The position numbers were made by a program, and so were the translations under genes. Below are positions 1 through 13,639 of a stretch of 64,000 bases of DNA, piece by piece. This stretch comes from Certhia americana (Eukaryota > Chordata > Aves > Passeriformes > Certhiidae), in NCBI GenBank assembly GCA_018697195.1, contig CM031879.1:30584834-30648833 (forward strand). The letters are read 5' to 3'. Position 1 is the first letter of the stretch; each line of letters opens with the position of its first letter. The notes beneath the pieces are model-generated. The model was not told the DNA's origin and searched no databases. It was given only the letters and a program-made list of their open reading frames with translations.

Positions 1-553
1 CACTGTTCCTAATCACAGCGCTGAAAACAAAATATAACAAACAGACAGTGCTTCTCCCTTTCAACTATCAGCCTTCACATGCCAGAAAAATTCAACAGTG
101 AGTTCACATGCACTAGCTGAAGAAGATAAGGTTAAAAGGTGTTACAATTTACAAATCCTGCCTTGATCCCTCCTCTTCCTAAATTAGAGTTTTGCATCTC
201 AGAGGACTATTAAATATCTTCCTGTTTTGTTCTAGTTGTATTTTACAATGAAACAGGAACATTTAAAGTCAATTACTTATGACAGTCTCAATGTAGCCTA
301 TTTATAATGAAAGAAAAACAAAAGCAAACTAAACATGACTGCTGTAAAATGCTTATTACTATGTTGAGCTCTCCCCACCACCCCCCAGACATGAGACTGA
401 TTTATGACAGAACCAAGATATTCTTTCAAGCTGTCAAAACGATAAAATAAAGAGATACTGAATGGAAAACACTGGACTGCCATGGGCTAAACTGAGTGGT
501 AAACAGCACAGAATTCCTTCTTCCTTTGGTCTGAGGAAAGCAAACATGCCCAC
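1..553 (-). other. PPM1H: PPM1H intron 7 (3' part lies outside the window)
   Basis: This is the beginning of the intron that follows exon 7 in transcription order, starting with the donor GTGGGC at 553-548. The rest of the intron and the remaining coding exons lie before position 1. Short open frames here (for example 298-483 on the minus strand) have no recognisable protein features. I see no repeat family or RNA gene in it. Confidence 0.85.
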
Positions 554-617
554 CTTCTTGCCTTCACCATATATAAGGGGAAACTTCAAGTCATCTTCCT
601 CAATGGTTTTGTATGCC
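554..617 (-). CDS. PPM1H: PPM1H exon 7, internal coding exon (flap segment of PP2C phosphatase)
   Basis: This 64-base internal exon is read on the minus strand. The acceptor is a pyrimidine-rich tract ending in CCCCCCACAG, and the donor is AAG|GTGGGC, which is valid but weaker than the other donors in the gene. The first base completes the Trp codon begun by exon 6. The next 21 codons read AYKTIEEDDLKFPLIYGEGK plus a final Lys, ending in phase 0. I recognise this peptide as PPM1H. In the family it precedes the segment carrying the conserved RGLGD motif, which must be in the next exon outside this window. Compared with the short PP2C enzymes, this peptide and exon 6 form an insertion between the ERxRLQ helix and the RGLGD strand, so it probably belongs to the flap over the active site (inference). 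The surrounding open frame 434-685 runs on into intron and is not the exon. Confidence 0.95.
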
Positions 618-956
618 CTGTGGGGGGAGGGAAAACAACATTTATGAAGCTTGTACTCAATTAGTGACCCAGTGCCCTGAAACAAACAGCTGTGATTTCA
701 AAACTGGGGGAAAAAAATTCATTATTTTTCCTAGGGAGTCTGTCTTTGAACCAAGATGTAAATTTCTTTTTCTGCAGGAAGGTTTTCTGTAAATAGTTAT
801 CCATTTCACCAAAAGGAAAAGGGAAGACGGGAAAATATCTAACATGCCAGGCTACTCCTATTGGTTGCAGAGAAAGAGACAAACTGGAATAACAACCTAA
901 TCAGGTAAGATATTGTCAGATATGGTACCAGCTATACCATAATACAGCGTCATAAA

Positions 957-1013
957 AACTCCCAAAACCAACCAAATAAAAAACCCCAAACAAAATAACC
1001 CCAAACCCAAGAA
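957..1013. repeat. A/C-only low-complexity tract
   Basis: The run is made almost entirely of A and C, as irregular AACC, AAACC and ACCCC units with occasional T. It resembles a degenerated A-rich tail or simple repeat. Similar tracts occur near 49438, 54596 and 61345, and in complement near 24580 and 37545. Confidence 0.7.
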
Positions 1014-4000
1014 ACTAATCAATGCCTAAATTCACACTGTTCATGTGAAACATGAGCAATGACAGGACATGTACACAGGGTGTGAAACAGCCTTCTGATC
1101 CCATTTTCACCCTCCAGGACCGCAGAAACTAAGACAAGCTTTACGTGCTGAAGTCTTAGGATATTTAGTGCTCATTTGACCTTGACTGCACCAGTCAAGG
1201 TTGTCAGAGGTTTCACATTTCACAGCAGCTTTTCCATGGACAAGAGAAATAAATGCTCATGCTCTGATTCTGTTTATTGCATGCCTGCGTACTCTACCTT
1301 TTACACATCCAGCTGTTGACTGATGAGGTGAGAAGGCTAGCAATTTTGCAAGTGAGAAATAAATAAATAAAAAAAAAACAATAGAATATGACAGTCATTC
1401 TCATAAGCTGTAGAGTCCTGTGGTTTGTATAATACATGCTGAAGCTCAAGTGCTGGGGTACCTTTTTTGGCTAAGGCACAGTGCCCCAGAGGGGCATGCT
1501 TCCCTTCACACCACAGTGTTGTCCCCCCTCAGCCTTTCCCTGCCTGTTGTGCTTCCCTCCTGGCCCATCCATGCCCAAAGCCCTCAGGTGATACCAAAAG
1601 TACCCCGAGTGCACAAACCAGAGGGGGAAGGAAGGTGCTGGGCAGGTCCCCGCAGACACAGCCAATCCCTGCTGTGTAGCTCTCCAGCTCTCGTGAATGG
1701 CTGCCTGAGCTCCAGGGAGTCGCACGGGATATGGTTTAAGCAATGTTAAGGCTGTGATGTAAACCAGCAGGAAATTAAAAATTAAGGGTGAAATCCTATA
1801 TTGTAATCCAACTGCCCCCTGCTTCACCAAAATATGGCAGAGGCCTGGGATCAATAAATGGTGCTGTACATGCTGCATCACCCAGGCAAGCCTCAGACTT
1901 ACTGAGAATTGCACAGACATTTAAGCCCCATCTTTACATTTCCCAGTAATCACAGGTAGTGATAATATTAGGGTTTTGGAGATGAGGAAGGACCAAGAAA
2001 AGAGAGAAAAACAACCAAAATGCATAGAAGAAACAGTAGTGGAGGGCTCCCCTCACATACTACAAAACATTACTATATATAAAATCCCCAAAAGAAACTA
2101 GGTGAGGTTTGCAAAATACAGTGGGTCCTTCATGTAGTCAAGAATGTCTTAGAATAGATTACCATCATATTTGGCCATCTCTCTAAGACACAATACAGTG
2201 AAGGCATTCAAATAGCATTTGCACTGGGGAGGGCAAATAAATCAGCTCTTGAATCAAACAAAGAGGCACAAATTACTATAAGTAGCTAACATGATAATAC
2301 TTCCCTAATGTTTAAATCCTGGAAGAGCATTTAGTTGGGAAGGTGGAGTCAGTCGTGAATTTTGCTCTTTTTCCTTCCTTTTTTTCCAACAAATATCTCT
2401 GCCTCATTCACTAACTTGGATATCCTGGTTTGAATGTAGAGCAAAAAATTTACTATTTCTGACTACTCATGAACATGTTTCAAAGCTTCCAACTGGACCT
2501 ACAGTACTGGAAGCCCTGGGAAAACCTCCTTGGGGAGTCTGAACTATGCCTTGCATCGAGTCAGTTGTGCTCTGCCACCAAGGAAATGGGTATCAGCTGA
2601 GTCTATTGTGGGCATCAGTCAAATGACTAATCAAGCCACAAGCCTGAGAAGACAACCATTCCTACTGGACGTTCATATTGTTGTTCATATTTGTTCAAAT
2701 TGCAAACAAAACTAAGACGGTGTGACTCAATTACTTGCAGACCGCTTTTTAAAAGGAATAAATAAGCCCATTCTTTAAACACAGACTATATTATCTGCAA
2801 GGTAACTACAACCATTTAATAACACTGACTTTACACTGCCCTGTAAGTTGACAAAAACAGGGACCAAGCTTTTTTCCCCTCTCTCCTCTTTCTCCTTATA
2901 TTCTCCTGTGCAACACCTCACACTGACTCTGCTTTAGAAGAAGGGAAAGAAGTATCATTTAGGCCAGTGTCCTTCAAAAGAATGCTCCTCACTGCCGAGT
3001 CCAGCTTCTTTTATGGAACCATTACAAAACCCATAGTCCCTCAGGCCTTCAACTGTGACACCTCAGTATAAGGACACTGGGGGAGGCCATGTTCCAAGGG
3101 CTGCAGCTAACTTGTTCCATCAGCAGATTAGGGAGAGCAGCTGGCTAGCCTGTGATCTCCTGAAGTTGTGCAACTAAGTAAGGGAGGTCCAGAGAGCTAC
3201 TGTGATTTGTTTTGTGGTTTCTCATTGCTTGCCACCTCTTGGGCTTAGAACTTGGGTGTCAAACTCATCTCAAATGTGTTTTTTCTGTTGATGTTGCTAT
3301 TGCCTGAAAAGTTATCATGACTTCAAAAACAATGCTCAGAACTGCAACCACAGCAGCAGAGGTAGCACAGACACACTGAAAAGTAACCCAAGACACTTCA
3401 AGTACCTATGTCCTGCATTACTAGAGAAACAGAATTAATATACTAGTGTATGGTTTGCTGCAAGGGAAGCATGAAGCACAACTTTTCAGCTAATAACTCA
3501 GCAACTGCACTGGGGAGACAGAAAAAAGATATGAAGCACATTTAAATTTATTCCCTGTGAAACCTCCAGTATTTTGTACGTGGGTTTATTTCAAACAGGC
3601 TACAACCTTCTGGACTATTTCTCTTGATTTTATGCAATAAAGTTGTATTTATACCGTCATGTACTGTACATAAACATGTAATACGGTAGTAGGTACATCA
3701 AACACAGACATACAGAGAAGCTGAGGAGGCAGTTTGCTGTTTTAGTGCCAGCATCACCTTATTCAACCCTCTGCGTAATTCAGCCCAGCTCACTGCTTTA
3801 ACAACACAGCGTTGCAAGCCCTCCCTCTCCCTGTCTTCCTTGTCCATATCCCAGGAGGTTTTGGTGGCCACCAGGGCATGACAAGAAAGGTTATAAAGAC
3901 AAGGCAATGCTATTGCATCCAGCTCTGAATGAGCCTAAGGCTTGTTACAAGCTTCTGCCACGTAAGCCTCTATTTCTCCAAATGGAAAAACAGGGGGAGC

Positions 4001-5216
4001 AGTGGGGAGTAGAAAATGCAAGCTCGTGCCCAGCTAGATCTAACTGCATTTTTTTAAGTTAACTTCGCTTCTTCTTTTCATTTCAAAAGAATTATGAAAT
4101 GCTACTGCTGTCCAAAAATATTGAACTAGGCCTTGACATATGTACCACCCACAAAGTTACATTTGGACTCAGGATCAACATTTTGGAAAACCGGGCCAAA
4201 TCGCACCAGGAGCCAAAAGAGATGTCAGAACAAAAGAACTAGGACTGACATGATGTTACTCATATGCTAACTGGATTCTGCTCTAAATGCATGGTGAAAA
4301 AATAACCAGGAGCTACTAAATGCACAACAATCTACAGAAGAAGCTTCTTACAGTGCTGGGGTCATTAGCAGTGCTTTAGCACTCTTTAAATAAAAGCTTA
4401 TCAAAGTTACCTGCATATTTCTGGGTCAGAATTGAAAACCAGTCAGCTCCCATAAGCAAATTTCAGAGTCAAAATCCCAGATAACATCTTACATGTATTA
4501 TGAGTTCTCCTGCTATATAAGTTGTTCTTAAAATTGACCGCCTGAAAGCACATACTAATTCACATAAGAGTAGAAGTTGATGTCTAAAACCAAAATCCGC
4601 ATTCCATTTTCTTTCATGGCAAGCTGTGTAAGGTCTTGAAAAGTATTGCATTGGCATCCCCAGGCACAACAGATGGTGTTGAAAACACAACCTACCCTGA
4701 CCTGGAAGGTTCAGTTCTGTGCACGACAGGGGAATCCAGACTCTGTGCTCTGTTTTTTCAGGGCACTTGGCTTTAGAAAGTTTATCTGTGTTTCACATCT
4801 CTGCTTGTGACACCTAATAGTAAACTGAGAATTAAACCTAAGGAAGAGCAAAGAAAATCATCATCAAAGGGCTTTAGCTTGAAGCATGGAATAAACCTAC
4901 TTGTGGCAAGCAATCAAGAAAAAATACTATTGTTTCATAAAAGTCCTAACTAACACTGGGTACAAGGCTAAAGGCATCACTGAGACAGGTTTGTAGATTT
5001 CCTGTATTTTTAGCACTGCTTTGCTACTGCTCTAAAACCCCCCAGACCAAGGGCCATCCATACACCCTCCACCTGCCCCAACTCTCCCCCCACCCAAAAT
5101 AACCCAACTCACAACAAAATTACCCCAGCTATCCAAACAACCTCTTTCTCAAGGAGGTCACATCAACAGAAAATCATGTTTTAATCTTTAAGCAACACAA
5201 AACTTGATAGAAACTC

Positions 5217-5228
5217 TTTTTTTTTTTT
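5217..5228. repeat. poly-T run (T12)
   Basis: Twelve consecutive T followed by CCCCTCCC. On the gene strand it is a poly-A run. I see no retroelement body next to it that would make it a tail. Confidence 0.8.
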
Positions 5229-7996
5229 CCCCTCCCATACAAGTAATCAGTGGAATGGAGCTCACTCTTCAGGTAACAGAGCTTAAACCACCAGTCCGAA
5301 AGAAACTATTCATCTGTACTTTCTGTTGAACTACAGGCATCTAACTAAAGTAAATGCATGCTTACTATCAAGAAGAAAAGATGTGTAGCGTAGGTTAGGC
5401 ACAGAGCCACTGAAAATTATACAATTTATATCTCAACTCAGCCATAATCTTAAAGAATGTCTTTACACTTGTGCTTCTGCAGAGTCAGGATCTCTAAATC
5501 CAGACAGCACTATCTGATACTAAGTACCCTCTAGATAGGTTAGCTCTAATAGCCAGTGTCTCAGTATTTTTCCCCTATTGCTCATCTGGCATATAGTTTA
5601 ATGAAATAAAATTACAATAAACAAAGATAATTAAGGCACACGAACTATAGCAATGTTTGTTATGAGAAAAGATGACAGCAAAGCCAAACCAAAGACGGAT
5701 GCACGTGGGCACGAACTAGTTTTAGGGGAAGATCTACCTTAATCAAGATACTCTCATAGGCCTTCTTTCAAGTAAAGAGGAAAACATACAAGTTTTAAAA
5801 CACTCATTGTTCACAGAAAATTCAGAAACACCTTCTTATAAAGCTGAAAGTGTATAATGCTTCATTTTGCAAATCCCAGTTCTGTCTCCCAATCCACAAA
5901 TTAAAAAAAAGAAAAGTCTCTCAGCATGACTTGTACACATCTATGATCTATGGCTTGGTCAAATCAGACTAATACATGAGCCTTGGACCTCCAGAGAGCC
6001 TTCACTTCTGAGTACAGTACTAAGACAGAGTGTGGACTTCGGAGAGCATCAGCATCACTGCTCCTGTGGAAGCAATTCCTAAGCAAAACAAACTATCAAT
6101 TTTGGCCAGCCCAGTTTAAAGACTCAAGCACCAGAATCTTTTCAGGCACTTCCTGGAATGTGGCTGACTTACTAGTCCTTTCACCTCTATTGGAGCATTA
6201 AAAGAAAGTGGTAGAAGAAAAGTCAGGGACAGGATTGTCAAGCATCCCAAGCGTTTTGAGAGGTCCTTGCCCAAAAAAGATATATCATGAAAAAAATTTA
6301 ATGACGTTATTAAAAGCAGAGGCTGGGAGGGACAGAGCAAGAGTACTGCAAGTGCTTTCTTTCACTGCTTGCGACCTGTTGAGTTTCCACTACTGAGTGA
6401 TAAAACCTGTGTGCAGATACTGCAGCTACACATCAAGTAGGTTCACCTTCTGCAACAGCCTTTCTTTTTTGCCCCCAGTCAACTTGCTGCCTTGAGCACT
6501 TTTTATTTCATTTCTTGGAAGAAAAAAAGACAAACAGGAAGGTTTGTCAGCAATTTACTCTGGAGACAGAGGGGTAAGGGAAGTAGGATGTTAACACTCT
6601 ATGGGCTGAGTGCACTGTGATGGACAGAAAAACAATTTGTATATTTGTATTTTGCCATATTTCTTGTTAAAAGGTTGTTGTGAGGCAGATGGGAGAAAGG
6701 CACATTAAACTCACAGTGCCTGCTCCACACTTGTTAGCTGGGATTCTCTGGAAGCAAAGGAGATTGAGGTTAAAGAGGAATCACAAAGCAAATTCTTCTG
6801 GGAAAGATCTATGTAGTGCTGGATGGAGGAGGCAGTGAGACAGTGCAGAGACCTCACCATTCCACAGCAGCATTGGAAACTCCTCCATGGAGCAAGGAGC
6901 CTCGTCTCAGCTGGAAGCAGAGCCACAAATCAATCTTTGGTAACAAGGGAAAGAAAGAGAAATTCTATGGACCCAGCTGAGGTTATGTCAAATTTGTGCA
7001 GATAGGGAAGCCAGAGAAAGCATGAGTGTGGAAAGAGACATCACCTTATCAGGAAGAAGTGCTGTTTTTGCTTGGATTTTCAGATTAAACATTGTCTCAT
7101 TCCAGTTTAGTTTCCTTCTGACAAAACAGACGGTGATTCTTTGGTTTGCCCTTGCATATGCAGCACCTGATTCCACACCAAGGCAAAGCCCAAGTAGAAA
7201 TGCACAGCCTTGCAGGGACAGGTCTTAGATGAACAACTTCCAGGAGATGCTCCTGCAGGACATGACTCAGACCAACCTCATTCTTATCACTCTCATTTGG
7301 CCACAGGGAGGACATTTACACAGAGCTTTATTCCAGACTAAAGCTTTCTCTTTTGTTGCAGCAGTATTACTTTCCTGTTTCTGCTTTCCCCTACCCCAAA
7401 GACTGTGGCTCGTTTCCTGTGGCATGGGCACACTTGGGGGAAAGAGCCATTCATCACCATCAGGCAGTCAGTCAGCTCTCACCTCCTGCTGCTCCTGCAG
7501 TGAGGGCTGCAAATCTTGAAAAGATGCATAACATGCGCATTGCAAACAGCCATTCATCATCACAGAGCTGTACCCCAGACACCCAGGCACAGCCCAGCAA
7601 GCTCCTCTAGCTGTGTGCACCAACGAGGCACGACCCCTCCTGCTCCTGACCACCTTGCAGTGAGAGACAAAAGCACAGACACAGAAAGCAAGGCAGGTGC
7701 CTGAGGATGATGGTTCCTGCTGCAAAAATGATATCCTCTCTCTCCTCCACAATGGCCCAGTGCTGCAAAGGTGCCCCATAATCATTAAATTATGAAAATG
7801 TAAGTTGCTGGAAGGAAATTAATACCAGGCATGACTGGGGAAAAGGTTGCTTTCTTGTGAAGTAATTATGAAATTAAAATTTGATCCCTCCCTGGTGATT
7901 GTACAAAGGATATGGCTAAGGTCTCAAACACAGCAATACAGCCAGGATTTCAGCAGAAGAAACAGAGAATGTTTCACTAGACAGAAAAGCTCTATT

Positions 7997-8021
7997 AAAA
8001 AAAAAAAAAAAGGGGGGGGGG
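7997..8021. repeat. A15G10 homopurine run
   Basis: Fifteen A are followed directly by ten G on the + strand, making a 25-base pure purine strand. The gene strand reads C10T15. Such runs vary in length between individuals, and sequencing error in the homopolymer counts is possible. Confidence 0.85.
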
Positions 8022-10303
8022 AAAGGATGACTTTTTGTAAATTACATGATTTTGGCTAAAAGGTGCAATCAAGCAGGTTAGAGCACAGGGTTTTGCAGAC
8101 TTCCAATTACTTCTTACAAGTTGGAATCACGCTGTTAGGAAATGCAGCTTATCTGAATAAGACTAATAATGCTAAGCTAATTAGACCCACAGGCATTAGC
8201 CGGCAGATAAATTCAGGCCAAAAAGAGGGACACTGTCACTTTAAATACTGCCTTGGGATCCGTGGAAAATCTAATGAGGAGTGTCAGTTGGGGCTGTTTT
8301 ATTAGGTGGCTCTCTAGAGACTATAGCCTGAGGTTTCTGTAGCAGGGCTTCTGTGCTTGATTCAATAAATCAATTTATATTAAAGGAGGGTGCAGCACAG
8401 GTGTCAGCTCCATAAAGCATTTCTGTGGCATTTCTCAATCTGCTCAGGCACTCCTTGGGCAGGCTACCTGAATGTGCTGTCGAAGAACATTGAGCACAGC
8501 AATAAAGAGTAAGATAGTGGCCACATTGGCAATATTTGTTCAAATCAGCTCACACATTACCAAGCAAAACATGTACACTGGCTCTCAGTGGGGTATTCTG
8601 GATCCCCAATAAGTGATTAATGAGAGCCTGTTTTTTGTGAGCTGGAGTCTGAACCGCAGACAGCAAGGCAGGCTGCACAATGAAAGCAAAAGGCATCCAT
8701 CCCAAACAAAATAAAATGGCTTGAAAAGTGAAGTTGCTTTTTAATCAGATGCTTAGAGGCTGAAAGACATTCCCTGTTGGAAAGAAAAGGGCGAGCACAG
8801 AGCAGGCTGGCAGTTTTCCAGGCAGTGGACAATATTGACTCTAGAATAAAATGGGTTTTGCTTAGTGTTCGCCTCAGGGCACCAGCCTCCCTGCTTTGGA
8901 ATAAATCATGCGGGCGGGCGATTCCCCAGCACGGGCTGACCCTTGGGGGCTGACCCCATGTGCCACAGCACCCCCTCACCAGACACATGGACACGGAGCT
9001 GGCAAGGGCTCCACTGCTGCTGCAAAGATGGCGTGCTCAGAGACAGTGCCCAATTCCCCCGCTCGCTGCTGCCTTGGGCTTCAGCCCATGGTGTGTGGTG
9101 GGCACCACACTGCCTCAAACCATTTCTGGTGGGGTGCAGCTCAGCTCTGCTTCTCCTGGAGGGCAAAGGAAGCAACCCACAAATAGGTCAAAAACCGTAC
9201 TTGTTATCAAGGTCTCTTTTGCCATGCTAAGGTCAAGTCAAAAAGCTGAAGTTGTGACCTGGAAACAAGCCTTTAAAGAAATCCACTTCATTGCAAGCAG
9301 CAGAAAAGCCACTCTTTTTGTTCCAAGGAGGAGCAAAAAATTAATTTTGAAACAACAAAAGTTGATGCCAACAAGGACGCCTTTGGTTAAGCACAGTGCT
9401 GTACGGCACCTCCAGCCCCACAGAAGGCTGAGAAGGGAACTCTGGAAGAAGCCACAGTGAAGGACACAGCAAGTCAGAAATCCACGTCTGGGAAGGTTTT
9501 AGGATATAGTCAAAGCAAAGTATGCCAAAATTGTTCACACTGGATGTGCATGTGAAGAAAATCTGACCAGCTGTGCCTTAACTTTAAATAAAAGCCAGAG
9601 ACAGAGAACACCAATTCTGTGCAGTTCTTTAAAGGAGCAGCTATCACCAGGCCTGCTGTTTCCCCACCCCGCAGTATCTCCACTTCAGGTTACTCACCCC
9701 CCTTTTTAGCACTGACCACTCTCTGCTTACATGGCTTCTGAGTCTTTCCTGATGCTTCTGTTGCCAGGACTTGTCAAAGCCACCAGGACACCTCTCTCCA
9801 ATACAAGTCTAACCTCTGCAAGACACGGGTTTGAAAACTTCAGCCTAGAGACCCAGCTGTGAAAGACTGTCAGTAACACAGATATCTGCCAGCAAATTAA
9901 GGCTCAAGACAGCTTGAAAGCCTGTTCAGCAGGACACATTGCTCTTAAGATGCCTTGCCAGCGACACTACACGTTTTGCAATCGTTGTTCAACCACAACA
10001 CACATGGGGCAAGGGTGGAGGAAGGGCAGCTCATGGTAAGCTCCCAGCAGTGTGGGATTTATTTTACGTATATTTAATACAGCATGATTTCTCATTGCAA
10101 TTGCCACTGAAAAAAAAAGGAGAAAGGGTAGGCAAGCTGGAGTGAGAAGGGAAAGACTGGTCTCAAAGCAGTTAGAGGCAGCCTGGACTAGTGATGTGGT
10201 ACACATTGCTGGATCAGTGGTTGTCCTAATGCTGTGGGGAAACTTGGCAGCTGTGCTACCACTGTGGGCTGTGGAGACAAAGCCAATGTGGAAACTTCAC
10301 AAG

Positions 10304-10330
10304 AAAAAAAAAAAAAAAAAGAAAAAAAAA
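10304..10330. repeat. long A tract (A17 G A9)
   Basis: Seventeen A, one G and nine A, followed by further A-rich sequence to about 10348. It could be an old poly(A) tail on the + strand. The sequence before it shows no retroelement or processed gene that I recognise, so I call it a simple repeat. Confidence 0.8.
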
Positions 10331-11742
10331 GCAGAAAGAAAAAATAAAGGGCCAAATACATTATAACAGACCCAAAGACAATAATCTTTTGTAATCCAAA
10401 CAAGCTGGGCAAGCCAAGCCATTGTTGAGAATCTGAAAAGCTCTGGAGCAAAGGAGGAGGATAAAAATGAAGAAAAAAAAGTCATACAGCTCCTAATAGA
10501 AAACACTAAAAGCATATTAAATTGTAAAATAAAACACTTTATTTTCCTGAGGAAACATCAGAGAGTTTTCTACATTCTCTCACTAAAGGATTAATTAATA
10601 AAGTGCAAGAATGGCTGCTTCTTCCTAATATCAACACATGATATGTGTCAACACACAGTGAGATTAGTGACCAAAAAACAATTCAGACAATTGATCATCT
10701 GCATTGTATGTGATAAAAGTTCAGCAGCATTTTAGTGTATCAAGCTCTGGCTGGCCAAAGCACCATCTGACATTTTCTAGAAAAGGAATATATATGCTAA
10801 TTTATTCTCCATGATAGATAGTGTCCTTAGAAACAAATGCAAAACAGACATGTCCTCGGCCACTGTGTCCTGATGCATCAGTTGAACCCAGGAATAAGAA
10901 AGGGAAGAAAATAGAAGCAAAATTGTTGAAGTGGAAAACAACCACTGAGAAAACTCTGCCACCTCAAACCGTCACCTCTGAGGGCCCGCTAAACTGGAAA
11001 TCTAATGTCTTGTCCACAAACACAACCATTAAAATTGACCCAGACTTTTAGATAAACAGAAACGGATTGCTTCACCTCTGCCTAGGGGATCACTGCACAC
11101 AATTCAACGGATAACAAACACCTTGGGTAAAACCTTGGAAAAAGAAATAGATCCTTATTTAGATGGGCTCTGTTTTACACAAATGTATGGCAATAGAGCA
11201 ATTTCCTCATCATTTTATTGTTCTGAGGCAACCAAACAAAGAGGTAACTGATGCACTATTTATGCAATGTGGAGCAGCTGAAAGATTCCAATTCTTTTAT
11301 TAGGACAAAAATGTAGGCCCCATTTTTCACTTCCTTCCAGAAGTCAAAAGGAACAGCAGGGAGAGGTAGCTTCATCACAGTCTCCACATGTTTTTGCTTG
11401 GCAAAGGCCACCTTTTTCTGGGACAATACTGTGATGAATTCAGAACTTGAACTTTCAAGTCATGGTTCAGTTATTTACTCCAGAATAACTGCTTAGAGCT
11501 AAGCATATTTGTACCAGACTGGTGACAATTTTTGCATTGACCATATTAGAATCTCTAACTGGATCAATGTGTGTCCTAGACTTCAGGAAATTCATAAAAA
11601 TCAACTGGAAAATAGCTGTCTTCTCCTCCCTGTTATATGCTGGAGCTTAGAGAGTTTACAAACCAATACTGAAAACAACACATTGAATCAAATCTGCCAG
11701 TTTGACTTACCAAAGCTCTTCTAACCTAACTCATTATTCTAC

Positions 11743-11779
11743 ATTTAGAATTTCTACAATTTCTATAATTTAGAATTTC
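11743..11779. repeat. short direct repeat, 25-base spacing
   Basis: The 12-mer ATTTAGAATTTC occurs at 11743-11754 and again at 11768-11779, within AT-rich intron sequence. This looks like a small local duplication with a partly diverged interior. Confidence 0.65.
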
Positions 11780-13639
11780 ATAGTATTAACTATGTAATAA
11801 CTGCTTTGGATAAGGTAAAGTGCTATGCACATTCACAAGTGAGGTAGAAACTAATATACAAAATTATCTCTTCACTTAACTTTAAAACTCTCCATTGCTG
11901 TACAAATCTCAACATTCTGCCAGTGATTTGGACTGCAAAAAATACTGTAGTAAGCAAAACTTCCACTGAATTTTTTGACATTTCATTTGGAATCTCTAGT
12001 GTGCATAAATAGCTATTTATCCTCTTCATGCTTTACTTTGTGTTTATCAATACCAAATTTGATCACTGTGATGCCCATCTGCGTTAGTCACTTAATTCTT
12101 TGCAGTACCTCATGGTCATTCTTGTTTAATGGGAAAAGAGCTGTGGTGTCACCTGCCAATGCTGCAACTTCATTCCAACCTCATTTCCTTTACAGACTAC
12201 TAACCAACCAGGGAAATGAAAAACAAAAAATGAAAAACTCCCATGAACCAGAAGAAACCCTCTTTGCCTTCCAACTGTGGTCACAGAAATCTGTTCTTGC
12301 CCTCCTCTCAGGAAGTTCCTGGCCTATGATACTTCTGTAGCTCTCCCCCACATGTTTTTTGTCCCAACTGGCATGTCTCATCTTGAAAAAAGAGCTTTTG
12401 GAAGTCTACATGAAACCATTCTTTATTGGTGCCTCCAGAGACATCTGGGAGTTTAACAAAAAACCCTCCTTCTGCAGAAATTGGGAGAGTGTCTCATGAT
12501 CTTCCAAATGTTTTGCTGTCTAAGTCCTCAGTTGATCCAATGTTCTCATTCTGTTCCTATTCTTTTGCTCATGCCTGTAGCCTTTTCAAAATGTGAAGTC
12601 ATCATTTTCAGGGTGAAATTGCATATTCTACTAGCAGCTGTTCAAGATGACAGATAACGATGGTTATTCTCAGATTTACATATTCTGCACAAATATTCCA
12701 GATTATATTAAACTTAGATTATTATTCTGCCATTAAAACATTACTATATTTATGGTCCATAAAGCATGGAACAAAGCAAAAGTTATGTAGAATTGTAGTT
12801 GCATGCGAGCATCCAGGCTTCCAAACCTAAAAGAGGCTGTCTTTTTAACCCCTCTGTTATTTTTCTTCCTGAAAGGACATTTACTACAGACACTAAAACA
12901 CGAATGTCATGGAAATGAAATTTATATATATTGGGATTTTGGCTTTATAGGTCATGCACAGAATTCACAACATCAAAGATTTGGGCTTCTCCAAGGAGCC
13001 TCTTGAACCCAAAAAACAATGAAGACATTTAGCCAGAAACAAAAACCCCACATCATTCTTTCTGTCTTCACTTCTGTAAGTCCATACTGTTCATTCAGGT
13101 CTTTTCATTTTAGTCTGGTTGTGTTCAGACAGGCCCATGTCTAAAAGAATTCTTCAAGGGATATCCAAACCAAGGGCCAGCTCAGTGGAGTAGGGGAGGC
13201 AACTCTTCCCTTCTGCAAGCTTTCCTCAGCATGGGAAGGCATGATGGCCCAAAGTCTGGTTTAAAAGACAAATGTCTGACCCACTGATCCAGAATTTATT
13301 AAAAGCTACTTCCAAGATAGAAAAAATATGCTTAGCTTTCAGAAAGATCCCCAGCACATCTTTGCCTTTATATGCTTGCTCTGCTTTGAGTGCTCACACA
13401 ATAAAATGAACTCTCTGGAGGGAGGTCAACTTATTTAAAACATTATCTTCTAGAAGAAAGGTACACCAGAGAGAAGGAAATGCCTTTTCTTTTAGTACAC
13501 AGGGGTACACCTCCATATTTGATGCAGTTTACACTAATCAAAGATTAGTTTACCCCCTTTGAAAATCACAGTTTACAAAGCAGGCATTAGCTGGGGGGGA
13601 AGGCTGACCCCATGCTGGGAAGGACACCTTCTTTCTTAC

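Larger units (their letters stand above)
618..13639 (-). other. PPM1H: PPM1H intron 6 (about 13.0 kb)
   Basis: This intron lies between exons 6 and 7, with donor GTAAGA at 13639 and acceptor CAG at 620-618. It is mostly AT-rich unique-looking sequence. It holds an A/C-only tract (957-1013), a T12 run (5217-5228), a C-rich stretch near 5039-5100, an A15G10 run (7997-8021), a long A tract (10304-10330) and a short direct repeat (11743-11779). About 8060-8300 has a mix of GATA-like and homeodomain-like motifs. Open frames such as 8960-9460 (+) and 1471-1920 (-) show no domain, signal peptide or family resemblance, and I take them as chance. I found no CR1 copy in this intron. Confidence 0.85.

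Noticed and set aside
8960..9460. 166-residue open frame on the + strand in intron 6
   Set aside because: No recognisable domain, low-complexity or family resemblance, no splice partners, and a second frame overlaps it. Consistent with chance in a moderately GC-rich stretch.
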